A DNA stretch of 64,000 nt from Burkholderiales bacterium (GCA_020248665.1 JADCHE010000043.1:24116-88115); one strand, 5' to 3'. Shown: positions 46,122-54,888, numbered from the stretch's first letter. Notes: generated by a model not told the origin, from the sequence alone. Translations and numbers: made by a program.

Positions 46122-46640
46122 ATGCAGCCGATCCCCGTCCTAGAGAAGCGCCGGCTCCAGGCACAGGTCATCAAGCCCATCTGGGAAGAGCTGGTGGCAC
46201 GGCTGGGCAGGGCGCAGGCGCGCGACATCCTCGATGCGGCCATCCGCAAGGCCGCGATCGAGGAAGGCCGGGCGCTCGCTGCCGCCTCGCCCGGGGGCGA
46301 CACCGGCATGCCGGCGTTCATCCGCCTCTACGACGACTGGAAGACCGGCGGCGCCCTGGAGACCACCGTCCTGCGGGCGGACTCGGACGCCTTCGACTTC
46401 GACGTCACGCGCTGTCGCTACGCCGAGATGTACCGCGAGATGGGCCTCGAGGACATCGGCGACCTGCTGTCGTGCAACCGTGACGGCACCTTCGTGCAGG
46501 GGTACAACCCCGAGATCGCGATGGATCGCCAGCACACGATCATGCAGGGGCACGGACGGTGCACGTTCCGCTACCGGATCACGCGCAGTCCGGACGGCGA
46601 CGCCGAGGCCGGGCAGGACGGGACCGTGGCGCCGCGCTGA
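46122..46640 (+). CDS. L-2-amino-thiazoline-4-carboxylate hydrolase family protein
   Basis: A 172-residue protein resembling the ATC hydrolase family. It has the conserved Cys/Tyr stretch FDVTRCRYAEMYREMGLEDIG and the motif LLSCNRDGTFVQGYNPEIAMD, ending QGHGRCTFRYR. The founding member opens a thiazoline ring in a cysteine-production pathway; most relatives have unknown substrates. The ATG at 46122 has AGGAG upstream and is preferred to an in-frame start inside the tRNA terminator. Its end lies 25 bases from the convergent Rieske gene. Confidence 0.8.
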   Translation: MQPIPVLEKRRLQAQVIKPIWEELVARLGRAQARDILDAAIRKAAIEEGRALAAASPGGDTGMPAFIRLYDDWKTGGALETTVLRADSDAFDFDVTRCRYAEMYREMGLEDIGDLLSCNRDGTFVQGYNPEIAMDRQHTIMQGHGRCTFRYRITRSPDGDAEAGQDGTVAPR

Positions 46641-46665
46641 CGGCCGCACGCCGACGACGCGGGAT

Positions 46666-47706
46666 TCAACGCGCGCGCTCGGCCTCCAGGCGCTCGGCGA
46701 GCAGGCGGCGGAACTGCACCAGCGCGCCGTCGATCGGGATCGGCACCATCGGTGCGTCCGGCGCGAGCAGGATGTTGCGGTGCTGCGCGGTGATCATGTC
46801 GCGGTCCTCGTTGAATGCGCCGATCAGGCTCTGGAAGATCGACTCGGTGAGCCGCTCGTCGTCGTGCCCGGCCGGGTGCGACTGCTGGAAGAAGTAGTGC
46901 GTCGTGGTCTCGGTCTCGGGCGTCAGCGTCTGGCAGCTGTGCAGCCGCACCGCGTCGCGGTCGTCGCCCTCGGGTCGTCCCGCGGGCCGGCCGCCCGAAT
47001 GCATCAGCAGCGTGCCCGGCAGCAGGAACTGGTAGTCGAACCACCGGTCGAGCGGCCCGTCGAACGCGCGCATCCGCAGGTAGAACGGCGGCGCCGGGAC
47101 GTCCGGCACGCGTCGCACGACGCGGATGCCGGGCATGCCGGGCCCGTCGATGCGCGTGATCTCGGGCCGCGCCTCGGCGATCGCGGTCGAGCCGCCGAGC
47201 GTCGAGGCGTGCACGTACGACAGGTGCGAAAAGTCGAGCAGGTTGTCGCAGATCAGCAGGTACGGCGTGTCGTAGTGCAGGTAGCCCGGGCGGTTGCGCC
47301 AGTCCGGGTGGTCGCACGAGAAGTTGTCGGGCAGCAGCGCCGCATCGGCCTTCGCGGGGTTGCCCATCCAGACGAACACCCAGCGGTTGCGCACCGCCAC
47401 CGGATACGCGCGCACGCACGCCTTCTCGGGGATCGCGGTCGTGCCGGGCGCCTCGATGCAGCGGCCGCGCGCGTCGAAGGCCATGCCGTGGTAGCCGCAG
47501 CGCACGCCGTCGCCCTCGCGTCGGCCCTTCGACAGCGGCGCGAGGCGGTGGCAGCAGCGGTCCGCGAGCGCGGCGAACCCGCCGTCGGCGGTACGCAGCA
47601 CGAGGATCGGCTCGCCCAGCACGATCCGGGAGAACAGCCCGTTGGAATCGGCGGCCGGGATCTCGTGGTCCCAGGCGATCACGTACCAGCAGTCGCGCAG
47701 CCACAT
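46666..47706 (-). CDS. Rieske-type aromatic ring-hydroxylating / O-demethylating oxygenase
   Basis: A 346-residue oxygenase subunit of the VanA-like group. The [2Fe-2S] Rieske site is C51-x-H53 ... C70-x2-H73 (RCCHRLAPLSKG and VRCGYHG). The mononuclear iron ligands are in CDNLLDFSHLSYVHAST (His and His, Asp further on). Such enzymes demethylate or hydroxylate aromatic acids using a separate reductase, which is not encoded nearby. Substrate unknown. It sits leftward between tRNA-Pro/ATC hydrolase and the bicarbonate transporter gene. Confidence 0.92.
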   Translation of the reverse strand: MWLRDCWYVIAWDHEIPAADSNGLFSRIVLGEPILVLRTADGGFAALADRCCHRLAPLSKGRREGDGVRCGYHGMAFDARGRCIEAPGTTAIPEKACVRAYPVAVRNRWVFVWMGNPAKADAALLPDNFSCDHPDWRNRPGYLHYDTPYLLICDNLLDFSHLSYVHASTLGGSTAIAEARPEITRIDGPGMPGIRVVRRVPDVPAPPFYLRMRAFDGPLDRWFDYQFLLPGTLLMHSGGRPAGRPEGDDRDAVRLHSCQTLTPETETTTHYFFQQSHPAGHDDERLTESIFQSLIGAFNEDRDMITAQHRNILLAPDAPMVPIPIDGALVQFRRLLAERLEAERAR

Positions 47707-47786
47707 CGTGTCGTCTCTCCGTTCTCGTCGCACGCGCCGATGGTAGCCGCGCCGCGCGCGCCGCTCACGCTGCGTTGCGGCGGCGC

Positions 47787-48761
47787 TCAGCGCGCGAGCC
47801 AGCTCGCGAACGCCCAGTAGAGCGGCAGCCCGGCGAGCAGGTTGAACGGCAGCGTGATGCCGAGCGACGAGGTCAGGTAGATGCCCGGGTTGGCCTCGGG
47901 CAGGGACGCGCGGCACGCGGCCGGCGCGTCGATGAACGAGGCGCTCGCGCAGATCGCGCCGAACACGAACGCACCGCCCGTCGACAGCCCGACCGTGTGC
48001 CCGATCGCGACGCCGGCGAGCCCGTGCACGATCGGCAGCGCGACGCCGAACGCCACCATGAACGCGCCGACCTGCCGGAACGCGGTGATCTGCCGCGCGG
48101 CGGTGATGCCCATCTCGAGCAGGAACAGCATCAGCATGCCGCGGAACAGACTCTCGTAGAACGGCGAGATCTGCGCCCACTGCTTGTCGTTGGCGATCGC
48201 GCCGATCACCATGCCGCCCAGCAGCAGCAGGATGCCGCGGCCGCGCACCACGCTCAGCACCAGCTCGGCGGCCTTCACGCCGCCGCCCTCGCGCCGACCC
48301 GAGGCGACGCGCGCCAGCACGAGCGAGTAGATGACACCGAACTCCATCAGCGCGACCATCGCCGCGAGGTAACCCTCGGCCGGCGCGCCCATCGCGGTGG
48401 CGAAGCTCATCGACGCGAAGAAGGTCGCGGTCGACACCGAGCCGTAGTGCGCGGCGAGGGCCGCGGAGTTCGACACGTCGAGACCGCCGAGGCGCCGCGC
48501 GACCAGGTACGCGCCGCTCGGGATCGCGAAGGTCAGCACCGTCGTCGCCGCGAGCAGCGGCAGCACGTCGCCGATCTCGGCCTTCGCGAGCTCGCGCCCT
48601 CCGGTCAGGCCGAGCGAGAACAGCAGGTAGATCGACAGCAGCTTGATGACCGGCTCGGGCAGCTCGAGCTCGCTCTTCACGAAGCCGGCGATCGCGCCGA
48701 GCAGGAACGCCAGCACGATCGGCTGGAGCAGGTTGGACAGCAGCAGGTCGAGGCCGGGCAT
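47787..48761 (-). CDS. sbtA: sodium-dependent bicarbonate transporter, SbtA family
   Basis: A 324-residue inner-membrane protein with ten hydrophobic helices. It begins LLLSNLLQPIVLAFLLGAIAG and contains SIYLLFSLGLTGGRELAK, AAHYGSVSTATFFASMSFA and GAICASASFIDAPAACRASLPEANPG, all hallmarks of SbtA, the high-affinity Na+/HCO3- symporter. The GlnB-like SbtB partner gene is not adjacent. In a heterotroph it may feed carboxylases. Confidence 0.9.
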   Translation of the reverse strand: MPGLDLLLSNLLQPIVLAFLLGAIAGFVKSELELPEPVIKLLSIYLLFSLGLTGGRELAKAEIGDVLPLLAATTVLTFAIPSGAYLVARRLGGLDVSNSAALAAHYGSVSTATFFASMSFATAMGAPAEGYLAAMVALMEFGVIYSLVLARVASGRREGGGVKAAELVLSVVRGRGILLLLGGMVIGAIANDKQWAQISPFYESLFRGMLMLFLLEMGITAARQITAFRQVGAFMVAFGVALPIVHGLAGVAIGHTVGLSTGGAFVFGAICASASFIDAPAACRASLPEANPGIYLTSSLGITLPFNLLAGLPLYWAFASWLAR

Positions 48762-48838
48762 CTTCGGGTCCGTCGCGGGGAGGTGACGGAACGGGATGCT
48801 AGGCAGTACGGCTCATTCGATCCAATTCATCATTCTCG

Positions 48839-48863
48839 AAAAAACGTTCACTCGAAGTGAACG
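48839..48863 (-). terminator. intrinsic terminator of the CoA-transferase operon
   Basis: On the minus strand an 8-bp stem CGTTCACT/AGTGAACG with a 3-base loop is followed directly by TTTTTT. It starts 7 bases past the stop of the CaiB gene. This is the best intrinsic terminator in the window and marks the end of the leftward operon. Confidence 0.88.
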
Positions 48864-48869
48864 GACCGC

Positions 48870-50069
48870 TCAGACCGTGCCCTCGGCGCGCAGCGCAGCG
48901 ACCTCCTCGGCCGAGTAGCCGAGCTCGGCCAGCACGCCGTCGGTGTCCCAGCCCTTCGGCCCGAGCGCGCGCTCGAGCCGGCCCGGCGTGCGCGACAGCG
49001 TCGCGGTCGGCGCGAGTACCTCGAGCTCGCCGCGCGTCGGATGCGGTACGGTCGCGACCATGCCGCCGTGCACGACCTGCGGGTCCGCGAAGACCTCGTC
49101 GACGCGCAGAATCGGACCGCAGGGCACGCCCAGGGCGTTCAACCGCTCGATCCAGTCGTCGGTCGTGCGGCCGCGGAACACGCCGGCGAGCGTCTCGTTC
49201 AGCGCGGCTCGGTTCTTCGCGCGGTCGGTGTCCTTGGCGAAGCGCGGATCGTCGCGCAGGCCCGGCAACTCGGCGCCGAGTGCCGCACACAGCCGCGTCC
49301 AGATCGCGTCGCCGCCGGCACCGAGGTTCAGCCAGCCGTCGGCCGTCGGATACGCCGAGGTCGGCATGCTCGTCGGGTGATCGTTGCCGACCTGCGGCGG
49401 CACCTGCCGGTCGACCAGCCAGCGCGCGGCCTGGAAGTCCATCAGCCCGAGGCCCGACTGCAGCAGCGAAGCCTGCACCCACTGGCCGCGGCCGCTCTTC
49501 TGGCGCTCGAACAGCGCGGTCATCACGCCGAGCGCCGCGTACAGGCCCGTCGCGACGTCGACGACCGCGGCGCCCGCGCGCATCGGCCCCTCGCCCGGCC
49601 GTCCGGTCACCGACATCAGCCCGCACATGCCCTGCGCGATCTGGTCGAACCCGGGGCGGTCGCGATACGGGCCGTCCTGCCCGAAACCGGAGATGCTCGC
49701 GAGCACGATACGCGGGTTGATCGCCGACAGCGTGTCGTAGTCGATGCCGAGCCGCACCTTGACGTCGGGCCGGTAGTTCTCGACGAGCACGTCGGCGGTC
49801 GCGACCAGCCGGTGCAGCACCTCGCGTCCGCGCGGCGCCTTCAGGTCGAGCGTGATCAGCCGCTTGTTGCGGTGCAGGTTCTGCATGTCCGCACCGTCGC
49901 GCGGACCGGTGACCACCTCGACGCGGCCCGAGGCCGGCGGCGACTCGATGCGGATCACGTCGGCGCCGAAGTCGGCGAACTGCTTCACGCAGGTCGGGCC
50001 CGAGCGCACCTGCGCGACGTCGATCACGCGCAGCCCCTCGAACGCGCCGCCGGGGGAAGGTCGGAACAT
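48870..50069 (-). CDS. CaiB/BaiF CoA-transferase family protein
   Basis: A 399-residue class III CoA-transferase. The N-terminus FEGLRVIDVAQVRSGPTCVKQFADFGADVIRIE, the motif NLHRNKRLITLDLKAPRGRE and the catalytic-region VVDVATGLYAALGVMTAL (Asp nucleophile) are canonical. The C-terminal lobe contains GVPCGPILRVDEVFADPQV. Such enzymes move CoA between carboxylic acids in anaerobic or side-chain catabolism. It is the last gene of the leftward set PhoX, crotonase, Bug receptor, CaiB, and is followed by a strong terminator. Confidence 0.93.
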   Translation of the reverse strand: MFRPSPGGAFEGLRVIDVAQVRSGPTCVKQFADFGADVIRIESPPASGRVEVVTGPRDGADMQNLHRNKRLITLDLKAPRGREVLHRLVATADVLVENYRPDVKVRLGIDYDTLSAINPRIVLASISGFGQDGPYRDRPGFDQIAQGMCGLMSVTGRPGEGPMRAGAAVVDVATGLYAALGVMTALFERQKSGRGQWVQASLLQSGLGLMDFQAARWLVDRQVPPQVGNDHPTSMPTSAYPTADGWLNLGAGGDAIWTRLCAALGAELPGLRDDPRFAKDTDRAKNRAALNETLAGVFRGRTTDDWIERLNALGVPCGPILRVDEVFADPQVVHGGMVATVPHPTRGELEVLAPTATLSRTPGRLERALGPKGWDTDGVLAELGYSAEEVAALRAEGTV

Positions 50070-50077
50070 CGTGCGCC

Positions 50078-51118
50078 TCAGCCGTCGATGGTGATGTTCG
50101 CGCGGCGGATCACTTCGCCCCACTTCGCCTGGTCCGCGCGCATCGCGTCGGTCACGCGCTCGACCGGGATCGCGCCGATCTCCTCGACGCCGGCCTTGCG
50201 CAGCGCCGCCTGCACCTCGGGATCGGCGATCGACTCGCGCAGCGCGGCGCGCAGCCGCTCGAGCGGGCCCGCCGGCACGCCGGCCGGCGCGACGAACACG
50301 TTCCAGGGCTTCTCGTCGAAGCCGTCGACGCCCTGCTCGGCGATCGTCGGCACGTCGGGCAGCGCCCCCGAGCGCTTCATGGTGGACACGCCGATCGCGC
50401 GCAGCTTGCCGGTCTGGATGTGCGGCGCGGCCGGGCCGATCGTCGACACCGCGAGGTCGACCTGCCCGCCGAGCAGGTCGGCGATGTACTGCGCCGCGCC
50501 CTTGTACGGCACGTGGTTCATCGTGATCCCGGTGCGCGCCTTGAACAGCTCGCCGATCAGGTGGTGCGGCGAGCCGACGCCGGCGCTCGCGCAGTTGAGC
50601 TTGCCTGGGTTCGCCTTCGCGAACGCGACCAGCTCCGGGATCGACTTCACCGGCACCGACGGATGCGCGACCAGCACGAAGGGCAGCGCACCCAGGTGCG
50701 CGAGCGGCACGAAGCCGCCGATCGGGTCGTAGCCGACGCGGCGCATGTTCGGCACGTAGGCGAACGCGGTGCTGTCGTACAGGTGGATCGTGTGGCCGTC
50801 GGCCGGCGCGCGCGCGGCGGCCTCGGCGCCGATCGTCGTGCTGCCGCCCGGGCGGTAGTCGAAGACGATCGGCTGCCCGATGACCTTCTCGAGCCGGCCG
50901 GCGACGATCCGCGACCAGGAGTCGGCGCCGCCGCCGGCGGGGTACGGCACGATCAGCCGGATCGGCTTGTCGGGGAAGGCCTGCGCACGGGCGCGCCCTA
51001 CGACGCCGCAGGCGAGCGCGGCGGCGCCGGCGGCCAGCAGCGTCCTGCGAGGGCGCATCGGCCCCGCCGTCGTGGTCGTGACCGTCGTGGTGGTGTTCTT
51101 CGTCGTCATCGTTGTCAT
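50078..51118 (-). CDS. Bug family periplasmic solute receptor with Thr-rich leader
   Basis: A 346-residue receptor. The mature part starts after RARAQ (about residue 46): FPDKPIRLIVPYPAGGGADSW, followed by the usual STTIGAEAAARAPADGH and VPYKGAAQYIADLLGGQVDLA. Ahead of an RPRRTLLAAGAAALAC signal lies an odd 20-residue Thr-rich leader (MTTMTTKNTTTTVTTTT) encoded by ACG/ACC repeats. GGAGGA precedes the first ATG, so the long form is probably made. A Met at residue 21 is an alternative start giving an ordinary signal. It sits between crotonase and CaiB genes, suggesting import of the acid processed by them. Confidence 0.9.
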   Translation of the reverse strand: MTTMTTKNTTTTVTTTTAGPMRPRRTLLAAGAAALACGVVGRARAQAFPDKPIRLIVPYPAGGGADSWSRIVAGRLEKVIGQPIVFDYRPGGSTTIGAEAAARAPADGHTIHLYDSTAFAYVPNMRRVGYDPIGGFVPLAHLGALPFVLVAHPSVPVKSIPELVAFAKANPGKLNCASAGVGSPHHLIGELFKARTGITMNHVPYKGAAQYIADLLGGQVDLAVSTIGPAAPHIQTGKLRAIGVSTMKRSGALPDVPTIAEQGVDGFDEKPWNVFVAPAGVPAGPLERLRAALRESIADPEVQAALRKAGVEEIGAIPVERVTDAMRADQAKWGEVIRRANITIDG

Positions 51119-51154
51119 CGTCGTCTCCTCCCTGCCTCGTCTCGCCGCCCGCGC

Positions 51155-51949
51155 TCAGCGGCCCTTGAACTCGGGCCGGCGCTTCTCCATGAACGCGCGG
51201 CGCCCCTCGACGTAGTCCTCGCTCGCGAACGGCCGCTTCGTCGCCGCCTCCATCCGCGCGGTGTCGAGGTGCGGTGCGCCGCGCGTCAGCTCGTCGACGA
51301 TGGTCTTGATCGAGGCCATCGTCAGCGGCGCGTTGGCCGCGATCGTCTCGCACTCCGCCCGCACCGCCGCCTCGAGCGTGCCGCGCTCGACGACGCGCGA
51401 GACGAAGCCCATGCGCAGCGCGTCCTCGGCGTCGTAGCGACGCGCGGTCAGGAAGATCTCGCGTGCGTTCGGCGCGCCGACGGTGTCGATCAGCTTCTTC
51501 ACGCCGCGCCAGCGGTAGCCGAGGCCGAGCCGCGCGGCGGGCACGCCGAAGCGCATCGACGCGTCGGCGATCCGCAGGTCGCACTGCAGCGCGATCGCGA
51601 CGCCGCCGCCGATGCACCAGCCCTGCAGCATCGCGATCGTCGGCTTCGAGCAGCCGGCGACGCGCGCCATGCCGGCGTCGCCGATCGCCTCGTAGCGCTC
51701 GTTGGCCTCGACCGAGTCGCGGACCGCCTCGAACTGCGAGATGTCGGCGCCCGAGACGAACGCCGCGTCGCCCGCGCCGCGCAGCACGATCACGCGCACC
51801 GCGGGGTCGGCCTCGAGCGCGTCGACCGCGGCGGGCAGGCCCTCCCACATCGCGACCGACATCGCGTTGTGGCGGCCGGGGTTGTCGAACACGATCCAGC
51901 CGATCGCGCCGTCGGCGCGGTGGTGGACACGGGACTCGCTCTGGGTCAT
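51155..51949 (-). CDS. enoyl-CoA hydratase/isomerase (crotonase) family protein
   Basis: A 264-residue crotonase. Oxyanion-hole motifs are AAFVSGADISQFE and GWCIGGGVAIALQCDLRIA. The catalytic region PAARLGLGYRWRGVKKLIDTVG lacks the usual Glu in the first position, and the tail is SEDYVEGRRAFMEKRRPEFKGR. It is closely spaced after PhoX (10 bp) and before the Bug receptor gene. It may hydrate or hydrolyse the CoA ester formed by the CaiB transferase. Confidence 0.92.
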   Translation of the reverse strand: MTQSESRVHHRADGAIGWIVFDNPGRHNAMSVAMWEGLPAAVDALEADPAVRVIVLRGAGDAAFVSGADISQFEAVRDSVEANERYEAIGDAGMARVAGCSKPTIAMLQGWCIGGGVAIALQCDLRIADASMRFGVPAARLGLGYRWRGVKKLIDTVGAPNAREIFLTARRYDAEDALRMGFVSRVVERGTLEAAVRAECETIAANAPLTMASIKTIVDELTRGAPHLDTARMEAATKRPFASEDYVEGRRAFMEKRRPEFKGR

Positions 51950-51959
51950 CGGAAGGTCC

Positions 51960-53870
51960 TCAGGTGCCGATCGGTGCGCCGTCGGCGCGCCGGATGACGA
52001 CGGTGGCCGAGCGCGGCCGCGTGCCGCCGTCGGGCCAGCGCGAAAAGCGCGTCGGCGCGTCGGGGTCGCTGCGTTCGCTCGGCGTCTCGCCGGGGTGCTG
52101 GATGTTGACGAACAGGGTCCGGAAGTCCGGCGTCAGCGACGCGCCGGTCACCTCGCAGTTGACCGGGCCGGTCAGGAAGCGGCGGATCACGCCGGTGCGC
52201 AGGTCGCAGGCGAGCATCTGGTTGTTGCCGATGTTGCGGAACTCGCCCTGGTACATCTGCGTCGCGCTCGCGTCGGTCTGGATCCACAGCACGCCGCGCG
52301 CATCGAACAGCAGCCCGTCGGGGCAGCCGAAGATGTCGCCGCGCACGTCGCCGCGGGCCTCGGTGCGCGCGTTGGCCGGGTCGCCGGCGAGCACGAGGTG
52401 CCCCCAGCGGAACGTGGTGCCGTCGAAGTCGCCGTCCTCGGTCCAGCGGATCACGCCGCCCATCGTGTTGTTCGCGCGCGGGTTCGCGGCGTCGACGCCC
52501 GGGTTGCCCGGCGTGCCGCGCGCGCTGTTGTTCGTCAGCGTGCAGAACACCTCGCGGCGCACCGGGTCGATCGCGAGCCACTCCGGGCGGTCCATCTTCG
52601 TGCCGCCGAGCAGGTCGCTCGCCTGGCGCGAGCGGATCACGACCGCGCCCTGGTCGGGGAAGCCGGCCGCGGCGGTCAGCGGTCCCTGCCCGGCCACCAG
52701 CGGCAGCCACCGGCCCGTGCCGTCGGCGTCGAAGCGCGCGACGTAGAGCGTGCCGTGGTCGAGCAGCTCGCGGTTGGCCTTCGCGCCGCCGGGCGCGATG
52801 CGGTCGCGGCTGACGAACTTGTAGAGATACTCGAAGCGCGCGTCCTCGCCGGAGTACACGACCGCGCGCCCGTCGCGCGTCGTCGCGACCGAGGCGCCCT
52901 CGTGCGCGGCGCGTCCGAGCGCGGTGCGCTTGACCGGCGTCGAGGCCGGATCGAGCGGGTCGATCTCGACCACCCAGCCGAAGCGGTGGAACTCGTTCGG
53001 GTGCTTCGTCGCGTCGAAGCGCTCGTCGTGCTCGGCCCAGCGCTCGCGGGCGCGCGCCGCGAGCCCCCAGCGCCGCTGGTCGGCCGTGCGCTGCTCGCCG
53101 CCGGCGAAGTAGAACGCGAAGTTCTCCTCGCCCGAGAGGTAGGTGCCCCACGGCGTCATGCCGCTCGCGCAGTTGTTCAGCGTGCCGAGCACCGTGCGGC
53201 CGTCCGGGTCGGCCGCGGTTCGCATCAGCGGATGGCCGGCCGCGGGGCCGGAGACGGCGAACGGACTGTAGGCGGTGAAGCGCCGCGCGTACGGGCTCGG
53301 CCGCACCGGCGCCCAGCGTCCGTCGGCGCCGCGAGCGACCTCGACCACCGACACGCCGTGCGCGGCCTGCGCCTTGCGGACCTTCGAGGCGCTCCAGGTC
53401 TTCATGCCGTCCGGGTGCAGCAGGCCGTCGTCGACGTATTCATGGTTCATCACCAGCAGCCCGCGCGTGCTGCCGTCGAGCGGCACGTAGTGCAGGCCGT
53501 CGTGGTGCATGCCCATCTGCAGCGCCTGGTCGTCGGCGGTGTTCGACGCGTCGTCGCGCCACGCGGGCATCCGGCCGGGCGCGCCGACCGGCTCGCCCCA
53601 CGGCACGATCGCCTCGGCGAGGTAGCCCCTGGGCACCACCACGCGGTCGCCGGTGTCGACCGGAACCGGCTCGAAGCCGAGCACGACGCCGTCGGTGCGC
53701 GGCGCGCCCCCCGGCGCCGCGCAGCCGGCGAGCAGCGAACCGAACGCGGCCGCGGTCGCGGCGCCGAGCGCCCCGCCGACCACCGTGCGCCGCGCCGGCG
53801 ACGACACCGCGTGGATGTCGGCGTTCGCCGAACGGTTGCTGTCCTCCATCCCGTCGAAGTGCTTCGGCAT
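51960..53870 (-). CDS. phoX: PhoX-family alkaline phosphatase (DUF839)
   Basis: A 636-residue exported phosphatase of the PhoX type, which uses iron and calcium rather than zinc. The Tat signal is ARRTVVGGALGAATAAAFGSLLAGC, the last Cys suggesting a lipoprotein. Conserved blocks are VVPRGYLAEAIVPWGEPV, MNHEYVDDGLLHPDG, NNCASGMTPWGTYLSGEENF and PDGLLFDARGVLWIQTD. The ATG at 53870 is used; in-frame upstream sequence is junk-like. The following crotonase gene starts 10 bp after the stop, although a phosphatase in a CoA operon is unusual. Confidence 0.92.
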   Translation of the reverse strand: MPKHFDGMEDSNRSANADIHAVSSPARRTVVGGALGAATAAAFGSLLAGCAAPGGAPRTDGVVLGFEPVPVDTGDRVVVPRGYLAEAIVPWGEPVGAPGRMPAWRDDASNTADDQALQMGMHHDGLHYVPLDGSTRGLLVMNHEYVDDGLLHPDGMKTWSASKVRKAQAAHGVSVVEVARGADGRWAPVRPSPYARRFTAYSPFAVSGPAAGHPLMRTAADPDGRTVLGTLNNCASGMTPWGTYLSGEENFAFYFAGGEQRTADQRRWGLAARARERWAEHDERFDATKHPNEFHRFGWVVEIDPLDPASTPVKRTALGRAAHEGASVATTRDGRAVVYSGEDARFEYLYKFVSRDRIAPGGAKANRELLDHGTLYVARFDADGTGRWLPLVAGQGPLTAAAGFPDQGAVVIRSRQASDLLGGTKMDRPEWLAIDPVRREVFCTLTNNSARGTPGNPGVDAANPRANNTMGGVIRWTEDGDFDGTTFRWGHLVLAGDPANARTEARGDVRGDIFGCPDGLLFDARGVLWIQTDASATQMYQGEFRNIGNNQMLACDLRTGVIRRFLTGPVNCEVTGASLTPDFRTLFVNIQHPGETPSERSDPDAPTRFSRWPDGGTRPRSATVVIRRADGAPIGT

Positions 53871-53979
53871 GCCCTCGTCGCCTCCCGCGTGCGCCCGCGC
53901 CGTGACCGGGCCGTCCCGCGCGTCCCCGCAGGCGACGATACGGGCCCTCTCTCGCCGCACGCAAGCGCGCACTCCGGAA

Positions 53980-53999
53980 TGACGGTCACCGTTCCGTCA
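53980..53999. promoter_or_regulatory. inverted repeat between phoX and the envelope-protein gene
   Basis: TGACGG and CCGTCA flank an 8-base spacer, giving a symmetric 20-base element about 110 bases before the phoX ATG and 85 bases before the divergent gene. On the minus strand it also reads as two 7-base half-sites with 4-base spacing (ATGACGG, then GTGACCG), the geometry but not the sequence of a Pho box. Confidence 0.3.
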
Positions 54000-54084
54000 T
54001 GCGACGCTGCGACGCTCGACCGAGGCCGCGCCCGCGGACCGGGCGACCGTCGGCACGACAGCTCCACGATATCCTTGCGCCGCG

Positions 54085-54888
54085 ATGACGACCCTCTCTC
54101 GCCCCTCACCCCGCCCCTCGCCTCGCCGCGCCCCACGCCCCGCCCTTCGCGCTGCACGCCGTCGCGGCGAGCGGCTGCGCCTGGCCGCACCGGTCGCGCT
54201 CGCCTGCGCGCTCGGGCTCGCCCCCGCCGGATCCGCGCGCGCCGCGCGGCCGATGGTGACCGACGATGCGCGCATCGTCGATCCGAAGGCGTGCCAGGTC
54301 GAGACCTGGGTGCGCTCCTACCGGCAGGGCGGCGACGAGCTGTGGGCGCTGCCCGGCTGCAATCCATTCGGCGGCTTCGAGCTCACCCTGGGCGGGGCCC
54401 GGCTGCACTCCGCGGACGCGGGATCGCGCTCGGTGTTCCAGGGCCAGGTGAAGACGCTGTTCCGGCCGCTTCGCACCGACGACTGGGGCTGGGGCGTCGC
54501 CTTCGGCACGCTGAACACGCTGCCGCGCGGGACCGTCGACGGACGCAACCACCCGTACTTCTACGTGCCGGTCTCGGTGTCCACGATGGCCGACCGGCTC
54601 GTGCTCCACCTGAACCTCGGCGCGACGCGCGGGCCCATGGGCGGCAGCGACGTGCAGGGCATCTGGGGCGCGGGGGTCGAGTACACGATGCATCCGCGCG
54701 CGCTGCTGGTCGCCGAGACCTACGGCGTGACCGGCGAGCGCGTGCAGGGCCAGGTCGGGCTGCGGCTGTGGGTCGTGCCGGACCGCGTCCAGGTCGACAC
54801 GACCTGGGGCGGCCAGCAGGGCCCCGGGGGCGTCGGCCACTGGTTCTCGATCGGGCTCAGGCTGCTGTCGCCGCCGTTCCTGCCCTGA
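54085..54888 (+). CDS. exported envelope (probable outer-membrane beta-barrel) protein
   Basis: A 267-residue protein with an unusually long, Arg/Pro-rich N-terminus before a signal that ends near GSARAARP (about residue 55). The mature part begins PMVTDDARIVDPKACQVETWVRS and shows alternating strands (RLVLHLNLGATRG, VQGQVGLRLWVV, GHWFSIGLRLLSPPFLP with a terminal aromatic-like end). This pattern suggests an outer-membrane barrel similar to unnamed transporter-like proteins. The start may really be a later one (for example at LRLAAPVALACALG), because the first 30 codons are low-complexity. No function assigned. Confidence 0.6.
   Translation: MTTLSRPSPRPSPRRAPRPALRAARRRGERLRLAAPVALACALGLAPAGSARAARPMVTDDARIVDPKACQVETWVRSYRQGGDELWALPGCNPFGGFELTLGGARLHSADAGSRSVFQGQVKTLFRPLRTDDWGWGVAFGTLNTLPRGTVDGRNHPYFYVPVSVSTMADRLVLHLNLGATRGPMGGSDVQGIWGAGVEYTMHPRALLVAETYGVTGERVQGQVGLRLWVVPDRVQVDTTWGGQQGPGGVGHWFSIGLRLLSPPFLP

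Noticed and set aside
48839..48863. An operator palindrome for SbtA or the CoA operon
   Set aside because: The six U residues directly after the stem and the position just past the CaiB stop fit an intrinsic terminator better.
53971..54084. A classical Pho box before phoX
   Set aside because: The spacing is similar, but the half-sites do not match CTGTCAT.
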